This document shows positions 8,345 through 15,766 of a stretch of 64,000 nt of DNA, piece after piece; position 1 is the stretch's first letter, and the number at the start of each line of letters is the position of its first letter. Source of the DNA: Quadrisphaera sp. RL12-1S (GTDB lineage: Bacteria; Actinomycetota; Actinomycetes; Actinomycetales; Quadrisphaeraceae); assembly GCF_014270065.1 (NCBI RefSeq), contig NZ_JACNME010000002.1, forward strand, positions 516,285-580,284, written 5' to 3'. A model generated the notes under the pieces. That model was not told the origin of the DNA and made no database searches. It saw only the letters and a program-made list of their open reading frames with translations. Made by a program: the position numbers and the translations under genes.

Positions 8345-8761
8345 ATGACCACCTCGACCCTCGAGGCGTCCGGACCACGCCCGCTGCTGGCGGTGGCGGT
8401 GGCGGTCCACCCACCCGCCGGCGGCGTCTCGCTCTGCGTCGTGACGCTCGTGGGGGACCTGGACCTCGTGTCCGCTCCCCGGCTCCGACGCGCCACCGAG
8501 GAAGCGCTGCCGGACGACCGCCAGGCAGCGGGCGTCCGCGACGTGGTGGTGGACCTGACCGACGTCGGCTTCGTCGACTCCGCCGGCCTCGGAGCGCTCC
8601 TCACCGCGCTGCGCCGCACCACCGTCCGCGGCGGACGGTTCGCGGTGGTCGGCGCCAGCGAGCAGGCGAGGCGGCTGCTCACCCTCACCGGCGTGCACCG
8701 CGTCATCTCCCTGCACGCCACCCTGGCCGAGGCCGTCAAGGCCCGGGAAGCTCGAGGCTGA
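8345..8761 (+). CDS. STAS domain anti-anti-sigma factor
   Basis: 138 residues. It has the STAS signature VVVDLTDVGFVDSAGLGALL, with the phosphorylatable serine in DSAGLG, preceded by VTLVGDLDLVSAPRLRRA. Such proteins release a sigma factor by binding an RsbW-like kinase when unphosphorylated. No cognate kinase or sigma-B-type gene lies adjacent. The ATG at 8345 is preceded by ggag at good spacing. The 203 bases between it and the divergent SDR gene carry no other feature I can support. Confidence 0.88.
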   Translation: MTTSTLEASGPRPLLAVAVAVHPPAGGVSLCVVTLVGDLDLVSAPRLRRATEEALPDDRQAAGVRDVVVDLTDVGFVDSAGLGALLTALRRTTVRGGRFAVVGASEQARRLLTLTGVHRVISLHATLAEAVKAREARG

Positions 8762-8787
8762 CCGGGCCGGTCCCGCCGGCCAGGGCC

Positions 8788-8805
8788 CGCCGGTAGCGCC
8801 GGCGG
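8788..8805. terminator. Short GC hairpin between convergent genes
   Basis: Arms ccgccgg and ccggcgg (7 bp) around a 5-base loop lie between the convergent STAS and rhodanese genes. A weak candidate for bidirectional termination; no U-tract. Confidence 0.35.
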
Positions 8806-8841
8806 TACACGCGCCGGGCCACCAAAGCGCCATCCTGCCGA

Positions 8842-9273
8842 TCATCTGACGGGCGCGGTGAGCGGATCCGGTGCCTGGCGGCTGCGGCCGGTGTCGCTGG
8901 CGACGGCGAAGCCCTCGCGCACCCAGTACTCGTAGCCGCCGACGAGCTCCTTCACGCAGCCGTAGCCGGCTCGCGCGAGCGCCAGCCCCGCGCGGGTGCT
9001 GCCGTTGCAGCCGGGGCCCCAGCAGTAGACGACCACATCGGCGTCGGGGTCGGGGGCGTGCTCGCCGATGCGGTCGGTGAGCTCGGCGAGGGGGATGTGC
9101 ACGGCGCCGGGGATGCGGCCGGCCGCCCACCCGGCGGCGGAGCGGACGTCGACGACGAGCGGCGCCGCACCGGAGGCGCGGGCGTGGGCGAGGTCGGCAG
9201 GGTCGGTCTGGTGGGCGAGGCGCGCGGCGAAGAAGTCGGCGGCGGAGGTCGCGGGGCTGGTCATGACGTCCAT
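8842..9273 (-). CDS. Rhodanese-like domain protein
   Basis: 143 residues, single rhodanese domain: PLVVDVRSAAGWAAGRIPGAVHIPL, then VVVYCWGPGCNGSTRAGLAL with the catalytic-loop cysteine in YCWGPGCN, and a typical ELVGGYEYW end. It may act as a thiosulfate/persulfide sulfurtransferase. Two in-frame ATGs (9273, 9264) are possible; neither has a clear ribosome binding site. It is transcribed divergently from an Lrp/AsnC regulator 86 bases away, the usual arrangement for a regulator and its target. Confidence 0.87.
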   Translation of the reverse strand: MDVMTSPATSAADFFAARLAHQTDPADLAHARASGAAPLVVDVRSAAGWAAGRIPGAVHIPLAELTDRIGEHAPDPDADVVVYCWGPGCNGSTRAGLALARAGYGCVKELVGGYEYWVREGFAVASDTGRSRQAPDPLTAPVR

Positions 9274-9358
9274 GGAAGCGGGGTGGCGCTGCGCTGGACA
9301 GGGGTGTTCCACGGCGGTTGAGCCCTTGCGCCGTGGATCCGCTGGCATCCTGGCCTGC

Positions 9359-9817
9359 GTGCCGTCGAACCCGCAGATCGTGCTGGACGCCGTCGACCGG
9401 GGCGTCGTGGAGGCCCTCCAGAAGGACGGGCGGATGAGCGTCGCGGACCTCGCCCGGGCGGTGAACCTCTCCCCCAGCGCGACCGCGGACCGGCTGCGCC
9501 GGCTGACCGACCTCGGCGTCATCACCGGGTACACCGCGGTGGTCGACCCGGAGGCGCTCGGCTACGCCGTGCAGGCGTTCGTGCGGCTGGCGTACCCGAG
9601 CGGCAACTACAAGCCGTTCCACGACCTGCTCGCCGTGCTGCCCGAGGTGGTGGAGGCGCACCACGTCACCGGTGACGACTGCTTCATCCTCAAGGTGCTC
9701 GCCCGCAGCATGCGCGACCTGGAGCGCATCACCGGGAAGCTGGCGACGCTCGGCGGCATCACCACGAGCGTCGTCTACTCGAGCCCGCTGCCCCGCCGGG
9801 ACCTCACGCCCGCCTGA
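9359..9817 (+). CDS. Lrp/AsnC family transcriptional regulator
   Basis: 152 residues, the standard family length. N-terminal winged helix (ALQKDGRMSVADLARAVNLS, then ADRLRRLTDLGVITGYTAVV) and C-terminal RAM/AsnC ligand-binding domain (AFVRLAYPSG, VVEAHHVTGDDCFILKVLAR). These regulators form octameric rings and respond to amino acids. The GTG start at 9359 gives the family length; there is no Shine-Dalgarno and the transcript may be leaderless. A likely target is the divergent rhodanese gene and its own promoter. Confidence 0.9.
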   Translation: MPSNPQIVLDAVDRGVVEALQKDGRMSVADLARAVNLSPSATADRLRRLTDLGVITGYTAVVDPEALGYAVQAFVRLAYPSGNYKPFHDLLAVLPEVVEAHHVTGDDCFILKVLARSMRDLERITGKLATLGGITTSVVYSSPLPRRDLTPA

Positions 9818-9833
9818 CCGCCCCCACCCCGTT

Positions 9834-9884
9834 GGCCCAGGGTGGCCCTGGTCCCCTGGGAGTGGACCAGGGCCACCCTGGGCC
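9834..9884. repeat. 21-bp perfect inverted repeat (terminator-like)
   Basis: Arms at 9834-9854 and 9864-9884 are perfect reverse complements (ggcccagggtggccctggtc...) with a 9-base loop. It starts 17 bases after the Lrp stop. The rest of the stretch to 10115 holds no gene I can support: short frames exist on both strands but lack family resemblance. The length and perfection exceed a usual terminator and resemble the other palindromes in this window. Confidence 0.75.
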
Positions 9885-10115
9885 ATGCCGGGAGCGGACC
9901 AGATCCACCCGGGGCAGGTGGACGACGACGAACGTCGGCGGCCACGCTCGTCCGATGGGACGCGGCCTGCAGAAGGCGATGAACGACGGCCGGGGCGAGG
10001 CGGGCGCGCTCGTCGGCGCCCAGCGCCCACCCCGTCCCGGACCGCCGGCTGCAGCAGCATCGGCGCCGCCTCCCCCTGCACGGAGCCTCGCGCTCGCCAC
10101 CCCTGGCGGCGCGGG

Positions 10116-10523
10116 TCAGGAGGCGACCAGCTCGACCTCGTAGCCGTCCTCGTCCTCGAGGTAGGCCGCGCAGTGGTCAGGCCCCCCGGCGAAGGGGTGC
10201 TGCTCGGGGAACAGCAGCCGCCAGCCGTGGCCGGCAGACGCGGCGACCAGCGCGTCGAGCTGCTCGCGCCTGCCGGCGTGGAAGGCGAGGTGGTTCAGGC
10301 CCGGTCGCAGGCGCTCGTGCCGCTCACCCACCAATGCCGGGGACTGCTCGAGCACCAGGTAGGTCGCGCCCAGCCGGAAGCTCGCGCCTCCCTCCCACGC
10401 CTGGAGGGGCACGTGCCCCAGCTCGCCGAGCAGCCACGACCAGCGCGGCAGCGCCCGCGCCAGGTCCGGCACCCACAGCTCGACGTGGTGCAGCGCGCCG
10501 CGCGGTGGCGAGGTCCCGTTCAC
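10116..10523 (-). CDS. VOC family (glyoxalase-like) protein
   Basis: 135 residues, one vicinal-oxygen-chelate domain: ALHHVELWVPDLARALPRWS, GLNHLAFHAGRREQLDALVA, YLEDEDGYEVELVAS. Metal ligands typical of the fold are present (His in HHVEL, His in NHLAFH, Glu near the end). The GTG start overlaps the stop of the upstream tyrosine phosphatase remnant as GTGA, so the two were once translationally coupled. The substrate is unknown. Confidence 0.85.
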   Translation of the reverse strand: MNGTSPPRGALHHVELWVPDLARALPRWSWLLGELGHVPLQAWEGGASFRLGATYLVLEQSPALVGERHERLRPGLNHLAFHAGRREQLDALVAASAGHGWRLLFPEQHPFAGGPDHCAAYLEDEDGYEVELVAS

Positions 10524-11280
10524 GCGGCGCCGGTCGGGCGCAGCAGCGATCGGAGGGCCGTGACCTGCCGGTCGTCCAGGCCGAGCCACCACAGGTAGGC
10601 CTCTGACCCGCCCCACCGGGCGTGTACGTGGTCGAGCATCGCGTCGATGTCCGGACCACCTCGCCGACGCGGCGGCGGTGCCGTCGCCGGGTCGACGACG
10701 GGCCTGCCGCTGCCGGCGCGGTGGTAGTCGTCGACCACGGCCTCCCGCTCGACGCCCGCGAGGTCGAGCAGCAGTGCGGCCACCATGCCCGTCCTGTCGC
10801 GACCGGCCGCGCAGCACACGAGGACGGCCTCGGCGCTCGGTGCGCTGACGGCGCGGTCTGCGAGGTCAGCGAGGTCAGCGAGGGCGCCGAACACCAGCGC
10901 CAGGGTCCTGCGGTTCCGCTCGAGGCTCCGCGAGTAGAGGTCGCCGAAGGTGGCCTCCGCACCGGTGTCGCGCAGCGCCTCAGCGGCCGGGTCGACCAGC
11001 GGCAGCAGCCGGTAGTGGCGCAGGTCGGCCAGCGGGTGGGGAAGCAGGCGCGCCTCCTCCTCCCCGCGCAGGTCGACGACCGCGCCCACCCCGAACTGCT
11101 GCGCAGCCCCCGGTCGTCGACGAGCAGGTCGACGGGCACGGCGGAGCGGACCACGCGCCGCAGCACGGTCGTCCCGCCGTCCCCCAGCGGGAGACCACCC
11201 AGGTCGGCCGAGCCGGGAAAGCCGGACAGGACCCCCAGGCGCACCGCGCCGCGCTGCTCACCGGGCCACCCGTCGTGCAC
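10520..11280 (-). pseudogene. Tyrosine-protein phosphatase, frameshifted
   Basis: The C-terminal 189 residues (GTG at 11089) carry the CX5R phosphatase loop CCAAGRDRTG and VVDLRGEEEA. The N-terminal part expected in this family (GFPGSADLGGLPLGDGGTTV, then VVRSAVPVDLLVDDRGL) is present immediately upstream but in another frame (from GTG 11280 or 11244). The two frames join near 11095-11105, where one missing base would restore LRxQFGVGAVVDLRG. So this is a single-base frameshift or a sequencing error. A shortened protein from 11089 would lack the first domain segment. Divergent from the PHP gene. Confidence 0.75.
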
Positions 11281-11298
11281 GCGGGCTAGCGTCGCAGG

Positions 11299-12165
11299 GT
11301 GCTGCCCGCCGACGGCCACGTCCACAGCCAGTTCTCCTGGGACGCCCCCACCGGCGACATGCACGCCACCTGCGCCCGCGCCGTGGAGATCGGGCTGCCC
11401 GCGCTGGCGTTCACCGAGCACGTCGACCTGACGCGGTGGAACCTCCACGGCCAGCCGCTGCCCGAGCGCTACCGCGGCCACGTCGACGCACACGGCCGCT
11501 TCCTCGGCGACGCCCTGCAGGTGGAGGCCTACCTGGCCGAGGTGGGCCGCTGCCGCGAGGACTTCCCCGACTTGCGGATCTGGTCCGGCCTCGAGCTCAG
11601 CGAGCCGCACTGGCACCCCGGCGCCGTGGCCGACCTCGTCCGAGCCACCGGCGCGGAGCGGCTGGTCGGCTCGGTGCACGCCCTGCCCGACCTGCACCCG
11701 GACGCCGCGTCGACGACACCCGGTGAGGTCGTCGAGCACGTGGAGACCGGCCACGGCTACCTCCAGCGCCCACCGCTGGACGTCGTCCGCGCCTACCTCG
11801 CGGAGGTCGCCGCCCTGGCCGCCAGCGATGCGCCGTTCGCGGTGCTCGCCCACGTCGACTACCCGCTGCGCACCTGGCCCACCTCCGAGGGGCCGGTGCC
11901 CTGGGACGCGCTGGAGGACGACGTCCGCACCGCCCTGGCAGCACTGGCCGCCTCCGGCCGGGCGCTGGAGCTCAACACCCGCCGTCCCCTGGAGGGCCGG
12001 GTGCTGCGCTGGTGGCACGAGGCCGGCGGTGACGCGGTGGCGTTCGGCAGCGACGCGCACCACCCCGAGGCCCTCGCCCACGGCTTCCGCGAAGCGGCCG
12101 ACCTCGCGCAGGCCTGCGGGTTCAGGCCCGGGCCGACGCCGTTCGATCTGTGGGGCCGCGCCTGA
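11299..12165 (+). CDS. PHP domain protein, histidinol-phosphatase-like
   Basis: 288 residues. PHP motifs in order: DGHVHSQFSWD, LAFTEHVDLTRW, WSGLELSEPHWHPG, LVGSVHALPD, VLAHVDYPLR and VAFGSDAHHPEAL, giving the His/Asp/Glu cluster that holds metal ions. This layout resembles HisK-type histidinol phosphatases, but no his genes are nearby, so another phosphoester or nucleotide substrate is possible. The start codon at 11299 immediately precedes the first metal motif, as in the family. Confidence 0.87.
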   Translation: MLPADGHVHSQFSWDAPTGDMHATCARAVEIGLPALAFTEHVDLTRWNLHGQPLPERYRGHVDAHGRFLGDALQVEAYLAEVGRCREDFPDLRIWSGLELSEPHWHPGAVADLVRATGAERLVGSVHALPDLHPDAASTTPGEVVEHVETGHGYLQRPPLDVVRAYLAEVAALAASDAPFAVLAHVDYPLRTWPTSEGPVPWDALEDDVRTALAALAASGRALELNTRRPLEGRVLRWWHEAGGDAVAFGSDAHHPEALAHGFREAADLAQACGFRPGPTPFDLWGRA

Positions 12166-12189
12166 CGCGACGGCCGCCGTCGTCGTCCG

Positions 12190-12534
12190 TCAGGGGCGCC
12201 GGTCGAGCTTCTCGTGGACCGTGCGGTTGAGCTGCTCGCGCCAGTCCTGGGTGTAGGTGCGGGCGTTGCGGAGCAGCTCGTCGCAGAAGCCGGCGACGTC
12301 GTCCCCGGTGACCTCCAGCGCGCGGCGGCCGTCGGTGGCGCCGGTCTCGAAGAGGCCGAGGAGGCCCTCGAGAAGGGCGACGATCGACCGGCCGTCGCCC
12401 CCGGCGAGGTTGAAGACGTACTTCTTGATCTCCGCGTACATGACGCGGTAGTCCTCGGGGAGTGCGGCGGCGCGGGCCTCCATGAGGCGCCACTCCTTCT
12501 TCTCGCCGATGAGCTTGGTGAGCAGGTCACGCAC
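12190..12534 (-). CDS. DUF1048 domain protein
   Basis: 114 residues: LIGEKKEWRLMEARAAALPEDYR..MYAEIKKYVFN is the DUF1048 signature. These small helical proteins are usually encoded directly after a PadR-type regulator, as here; their function is unknown. The GTG start overlaps the PadR stop by eight bases, so the two are translationally coupled. Confidence 0.88.
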   Translation of the reverse strand: MRDLLTKLIGEKKEWRLMEARAAALPEDYRVMYAEIKKYVFNLAGGDGRSIVALLEGLLGLFETGATDGRRALEVTGDDVAGFCDELLRNARTYTQDWREQLNRTVHEKLDRRP

Positions 12535-12838
12535 GGGGGCCCTCCCGCAGGTCGTCGATGGTGGTGGACAGGAAGTCCCACGTGCTCCAGAACGCGGCCA
12601 GGCGCTGCCGGCCGGCGTCGTTCAGGGCGTAGAACTTGCGCGGCGGTCCGCTGGTCGACGGCCGCTTGTCAGTGCTGACCAGGCCGTTCTTCTCCAGTCG
12701 CAGCAGGATCGCGTAGACGGTGCCCTCGACCACGCCCGTGAGGCCGAGCCCCTGCAGCGTCGAGGTGATCTCGTAGCCGTAGGTCTCGCCACGGTCGATG
12801 ACCTGCAGCACGCAGCCCTCGAGGACTCCCTTGAGCAT
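12527..12838 (-). CDS. PadR family transcriptional regulator
   Basis: 103 residues. Winged-helix PadR domain: LKGVLEGCVLQVIDRGETYG, GVVEGTVYAILLRLEKNGLV, PPRKFYALNDAGRQRLAAF. The ATG at 12838 has no ribosome binding site. In the same frame, 18 bases upstream, CTG-GAC-AAC-CTG-ACC-GAG reads LDNLTE, which matches how relatives begin, with gaggggg upstream, so translation may start at a CTG at 12856. It probably represses its own operon through the palindromes at 12887-12929. Confidence 0.88.
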   Translation of the reverse strand: MLKGVLEGCVLQVIDRGETYGYEITSTLQGLGLTGVVEGTVYAILLRLEKNGLVSTDKRPSTSGPPRKFYALNDAGRQRLAAFWSTWDFLSTTIDDLREGPRA

Positions 12839-12886
12839 CTCGGTCAGGTTGTCCAGGACGACCCCCTCAGATCGGTGTCTGATCGC

Positions 12887-12929
12887 TACTCAGCGCCACT
12901 GAGTACCAGTACTCTGCGACACTGAGTAC
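12887..12929. promoter_or_regulatory. Likely PadR operator: overlapping palindromes and direct repeats
   Basis: Tactcag-cgcca-ctgagta (12887-12905) is a perfect inverted repeat; gagta-ccag-tactc (12901-12914) is another, sharing an arm. The 10-mer cactgagtac occurs at 12897-12906 and 12920-12929, 23 bases apart, about two helical turns. It lies between the PadR start and the divergent VOC gene, in a locally AT-richer stretch, fitting an autoregulatory operator. Confidence 0.7.
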
Positions 12930-12980
12930 AGCGCTGTCAAGCACCGATGAGTCCCCGCCACCGGGGCGGTCACCACCGGC

Positions 12981-13364
12981 ATGAGCGAGCCGATGACGAC
13001 GAGGGTGCTGAGCGTGTCTGTCCCCGTGGCCGACCAGGACGCCGCGCTGCGCTTCTACACCGAGGTGCTCGGCTGCACCGTGCGCACCGACGTGGAGGCG
13101 ATGCCCGGCGCCCGGTACGTGGAGGTGGTGCCGCCGGGCTCGGAGGTCGGCATCGTGCTGCTGCCCCCCGGCAGCCCGCTGCCGATGGCCGTCCGCCTGG
13201 GCACGTCCGACGCCGACGCGGCGCACGCCCGGCTGCGCGAGACCCCGGGCGTCGTGATGCACAACCCCGAGGTGCTGCGCTGGGAGGGCGTGCCGCCGAT
13301 GTTCTCCTTCGAGGACCCGGACGGCAACGGCCTGGTCCTCCTCGAGGACGAGCACGCGACCTGA
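12981..13364 (+). CDS. VOC family (glyoxalase-like) protein
   Basis: 127 residues: VLSVSVPVADQDAALRFYTE, VLGCTVRTD, FSFEDPDGNGLVLLED, a complete single VOC domain as in glyoxalase/bleomycin-resistance/dioxygenase relatives. ATG start at 12981 (a second ATG follows four codons later). It is divergent from the PadR/DUF1048 pair and shares the operator-bearing region, so PadR may control it too. Confidence 0.88.
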   Translation: MSEPMTTRVLSVSVPVADQDAALRFYTEVLGCTVRTDVEAMPGARYVEVVPPGSEVGIVLLPPGSPLPMAVRLGTSDADAAHARLRETPGVVMHNPEVLRWEGVPPMFSFEDPDGNGLVLLEDEHAT

Positions 13365-13439
13365 ACGGGTCGTGAGACCGACCACAGGGTCTCGATGACC
13401 TGCCGTGACGTGCGCTGACGGCGTGCGACGATCGGGAGC

Positions 13440-14105
13440 GTGGCCGAACCCCGCAAGATCGACCGCGCCGAGCGCGCCGCCCGCGCCGCAGCAGCCCGCA
13501 AGGAGGCCGAGCGCCGCGAGAAGCGGCACCGGACGGTCGTCATCAGCGTGGCCGCCGGAGCCATCGCCGTCGTCGTGGCGACGGTGGCGACCGTCATCGT
13601 CGTCGACCAGAAGCAGGACGCCGCCCTCGAGGCCGAGGCGGCCCAGCCCATCCAGGGCGTGCAGGAGTTCGGCGGCCGGTACGGCAAGGACCTCGGCCGC
13701 GAGCACGTGACCGGCGCCGTCAGCTACCCGCAGACCCCGCCGGTGGGCGGGAACCACGACGCGGTCTGGCAGAACTGCGGCGTCTACGCCGACCAGTCGC
13801 AGGTGGCCGACCGCAACGCCGTCCACTCCCTCGAGCACGGCGCGGTGTGGGTCACCTACGACCCGTCGTTGCCCGCCGACCAGGTGGCCACGCTGCGCGA
13901 GGCCGTCTCCGCCAGCGACTACACGCTGCTCAGCCCGTACGCCGGTGTCCCCAGCCCGGTGGTGGCGAGCGCCTGGGGTGAGCAGCTGCAGCTGCCCAGC
14001 GCCGACGACCCGCGCCTGGCCACCTTCCTGCGCAAGTACGTCCAGGGCCCGCAGACCCCCGAGCCGGGCGCCCCGTGCAGCGGCGGGGTCGGCACGCCCG
14101 CGTGA
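13440..14105 (+). CDS. DUF3105 membrane-anchored protein
   Basis: 221 residues. A charged cytoplasmic N-terminus (ERAARAAAARKEAERREK) is followed by one membrane helix (TVVISVAAGAIAVVVATVAT) and an extracytoplasmic DUF3105 domain with PPVGGNHDAVWQNCGVY and HSLEHGAVWVTYDP. The conserved His/Cys residues suggest metal or redox chemistry, but the family has no proven function. The stop overlaps the start of the DUF305 gene as GTGA, the usual actinobacterial pairing. Confidence 0.88.
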   Translation: MAEPRKIDRAERAARAAAARKEAERREKRHRTVVISVAAGAIAVVVATVATVIVVDQKQDAALEAEAAQPIQGVQEFGGRYGKDLGREHVTGAVSYPQTPPVGGNHDAVWQNCGVYADQSQVADRNAVHSLEHGAVWVTYDPSLPADQVATLREAVSASDYTLLSPYAGVPSPVVASAWGEQLQLPSADDPRLATFLRKYVQGPQTPEPGAPCSGGVGTPA

Positions 14106-14914
14106 GCGCGCCCCCCGCCGGTCTTCCGGACGACGACGACGCCGAGCCCCGCGAGGACCAGCCCGGCGTCGCCAGCGAGCAGCGGCCCGCGAGGGCCGGG
14201 CGCTCACCGGTGGTGGTGGCGCTGGCGGCGTTCGCCGCGGTGGCGCTGGCCGCGGCTGCGGTGCTGGGGGTCTTGCTCGTGACGCGGACCGGTCCTGGCG
14301 CGTCCGCGGCCAGCGCCGGAGCGCCGTCCGACACGTCTGTGGAGGCCGGCTTCGCCCGGGACATGCAGGCGCACCACCGCCAGGCGGTGACGATGTCGCT
14401 GTCCGTGCTGGGTGCCACCGACGACGCCGAGGTGCGCCAGCTGGCCACCGACATCATGCTCACGCAGCAGCAGCAGGCCGGGCAGATGCACGGCTGGCTG
14501 GAGCTGTGGGGGCTGCCGCAGACGGGCTCGGAGCCGGTGATGGCGTGGATGGGCCACTCCGCCGAGAGCTCCGGCGGTCACGACATGGGCGGCATGCAGG
14601 GGATGGACCACGGCGGCTCCGCGAGCGCGAGCGCCGGGGTCAGTGGCGTGGACGCGATGCCGGGCATGGCCACCGCCGACCAGCTCGCCCAGCTCCGGGC
14701 GGCGAAGGGCACCGACGCCGAACGCCTCTACCTGCAGCTCATGATCCCCCACCACGAGGCGGGGGTGGAGATGGCGCAGGCCGCGCTGGCGCTGCTGCCC
14801 GAGGCCGACACCGCGGAGCGCTCGCTGGCGCAGGCGGTGGTCAGCTCCCAGACCAGCGAGCTGGCCGTGCTGCGCTCCCTGCTCGACGCCCGCGGTGGCC
14901 CCCTCACCTCCTGA
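14102..14914 (+). CDS. DUF305 membrane-anchored protein
   Basis: 270 residues. One membrane helix near residues 35-60, then a ferritin-like DUF305 domain: FARDMQAHHRQAVTMSLSVL and LMIPHHEAGVEMAQAAL, the paired His/Met helices of the family. Between them is a Met/His/Gly-rich segment (GHDMGGMQGMDHGG) typical of copper-binding proteins. The GTG overlaps the DUF3105 stop. Copper or other metal handling at the cell surface is an inference from residue composition. Confidence 0.88.
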   Translation: MSAPPAGLPDDDDAEPREDQPGVASEQRPARAGRSPVVVALAAFAAVALAAAAVLGVLLVTRTGPGASAASAGAPSDTSVEAGFARDMQAHHRQAVTMSLSVLGATDDAEVRQLATDIMLTQQQQAGQMHGWLELWGLPQTGSEPVMAWMGHSAESSGGHDMGGMQGMDHGGSASASAGVSGVDAMPGMATADQLAQLRAAKGTDAERLYLQLMIPHHEAGVEMAQAALALLPEADTAERSLAQAVVSSQTSELAVLRSLLDARGGPLTS

Positions 14915-14939
14915 CCACCCCCACCTCCCCGCGCCTCCC

Positions 14940-14999
14940 CCCGCGACGATCAAGGACGTCACACCCACGGGTGCGTGCAACGTCCTTGATCGTCGCGGG
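14940..14999. repeat. 20-bp perfect inverted repeat, family A
   Basis: Arms at 14940-14959 and 14980-14999 are perfect complements (cccgcgacgatcaaggacgt / acgtccttgatcgtcgcggg), loop of 20 bases containing cacccacgggtgcgtgc. It lies 25 bases after the DUF305 stop. A diverged relative, with the same arms and loop theme, follows the next gene at 15617-15664. Confidence 0.8.
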
Positions 15000-15053
15000 A
15001 GCGGGGTGGGGTGAGGGCGAGGACGACGGGCCCGCGCGTGGGAGGGTGCCGAC

Positions 15054-15596
15054 GTGGCGTCACCGCAGACCCTCAGCGAGGCGGACCGCCGGTGCGTGGC
15101 CGCGTGGGCGGCCGACTGCGCCGAGAGGGTGCTGCCGCTCTTCGAGGCCGAGGCCGCCGGCGACGGGCGTCCGCGCGACGGCATCACCCGCGCCCGCGCG
15201 TTCAGCCGTGGCGACCTCGACGCCGCCGGGGAGATCCGGCGGCGGTTCGAGGCGGGGCGGGCCGCGAGCGCCGTCCGCTCGCCGGTTGCGAAGGCGGCCG
15301 CGTGGGCCGCGGGTCAGGCGAGCGGCGTGGCGCACGTGGGGGCGCACGCCCTGGGGGCTGCCGCGTACGCCGCGAAGGCGGTGTCGCTGGCAGCACCGGC
15401 CGATGACCGCGCGGGCGCGCTGGAGTGGGAGGTCGCGGCGCAGGTGGCGCTCCTGACCCCGCAGGTGCGGACAGCGCTGCGGCAGCTGCCGGCACTGGGT
15501 GAGGACTCCGCCGGACCGCTGGGCCCGGGGCTGCTCAGCTTCGGCGTGCTGGCCGACGTGATCCGAGCCCTCCAGGGGGAGATCGGCACGGCCTGA
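15054..15596 (+). CDS. Putative immunity protein (Imm-5-like)
   Basis: 180 residues, Ala-rich and helical. The N-terminal pattern WAADCAERVLPLFEAEAAGD followed by RPRDGITRARAFSRGDLDA and the pattern AAYAAKAVSLAAP match the 'putative immunity protein' family found in many actinobacteria, thought to neutralise polymorphic toxins. No toxin gene is adjacent. The gene is bracketed by two copies of the same palindrome family. GTG start at 15054. Confidence 0.7.
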   Translation: MASPQTLSEADRRCVAAWAADCAERVLPLFEAEAAGDGRPRDGITRARAFSRGDLDAAGEIRRRFEAGRAASAVRSPVAKAAAWAAGQASGVAHVGAHALGAAAYAAKAVSLAAPADDRAGALEWEVAAQVALLTPQVRTALRQLPALGEDSAGPLGPGLLSFGVLADVIRALQGEIGTA

Positions 15597-15616
15597 CCCG
15601 CCCCACCTCCCTCGCG

Positions 15617-15664
15617 ACGATCAAGGAGGTCGCACCCACAGGTGTGTGCCGCTTCCTTGATCGT
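15617..15664. repeat. Imperfect inverted repeat, family A
   Basis: Arms acgatcaagga (15617-15627) and tccttgatcgt (15654-15664) pair perfectly; the loop cgcacccacaggtgtgtgcc resembles the loop of the 14940 element. It lies 21 bases after the immunity-like gene stop. Clearly a related but partly decayed copy. Confidence 0.75.
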
Positions 15665-15766
15665 TACCGGGTTGGTGGGACGGGAGGGGCGGGTGGAAGC
15701 GGGCTGGGCGCCCGATCGGCGGCCTGCGAGGTGCCCGGGGCGATCTCCGTGGCGCAGACTCCTCGG

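Noticed and set aside
9804..10143. Two opposing ORFs of about 100 codons
   Set aside because: Both cross the perfect palindrome at 9834-9884 and show only Pro/Ala/Gly-rich sequence without a ribosome binding site.
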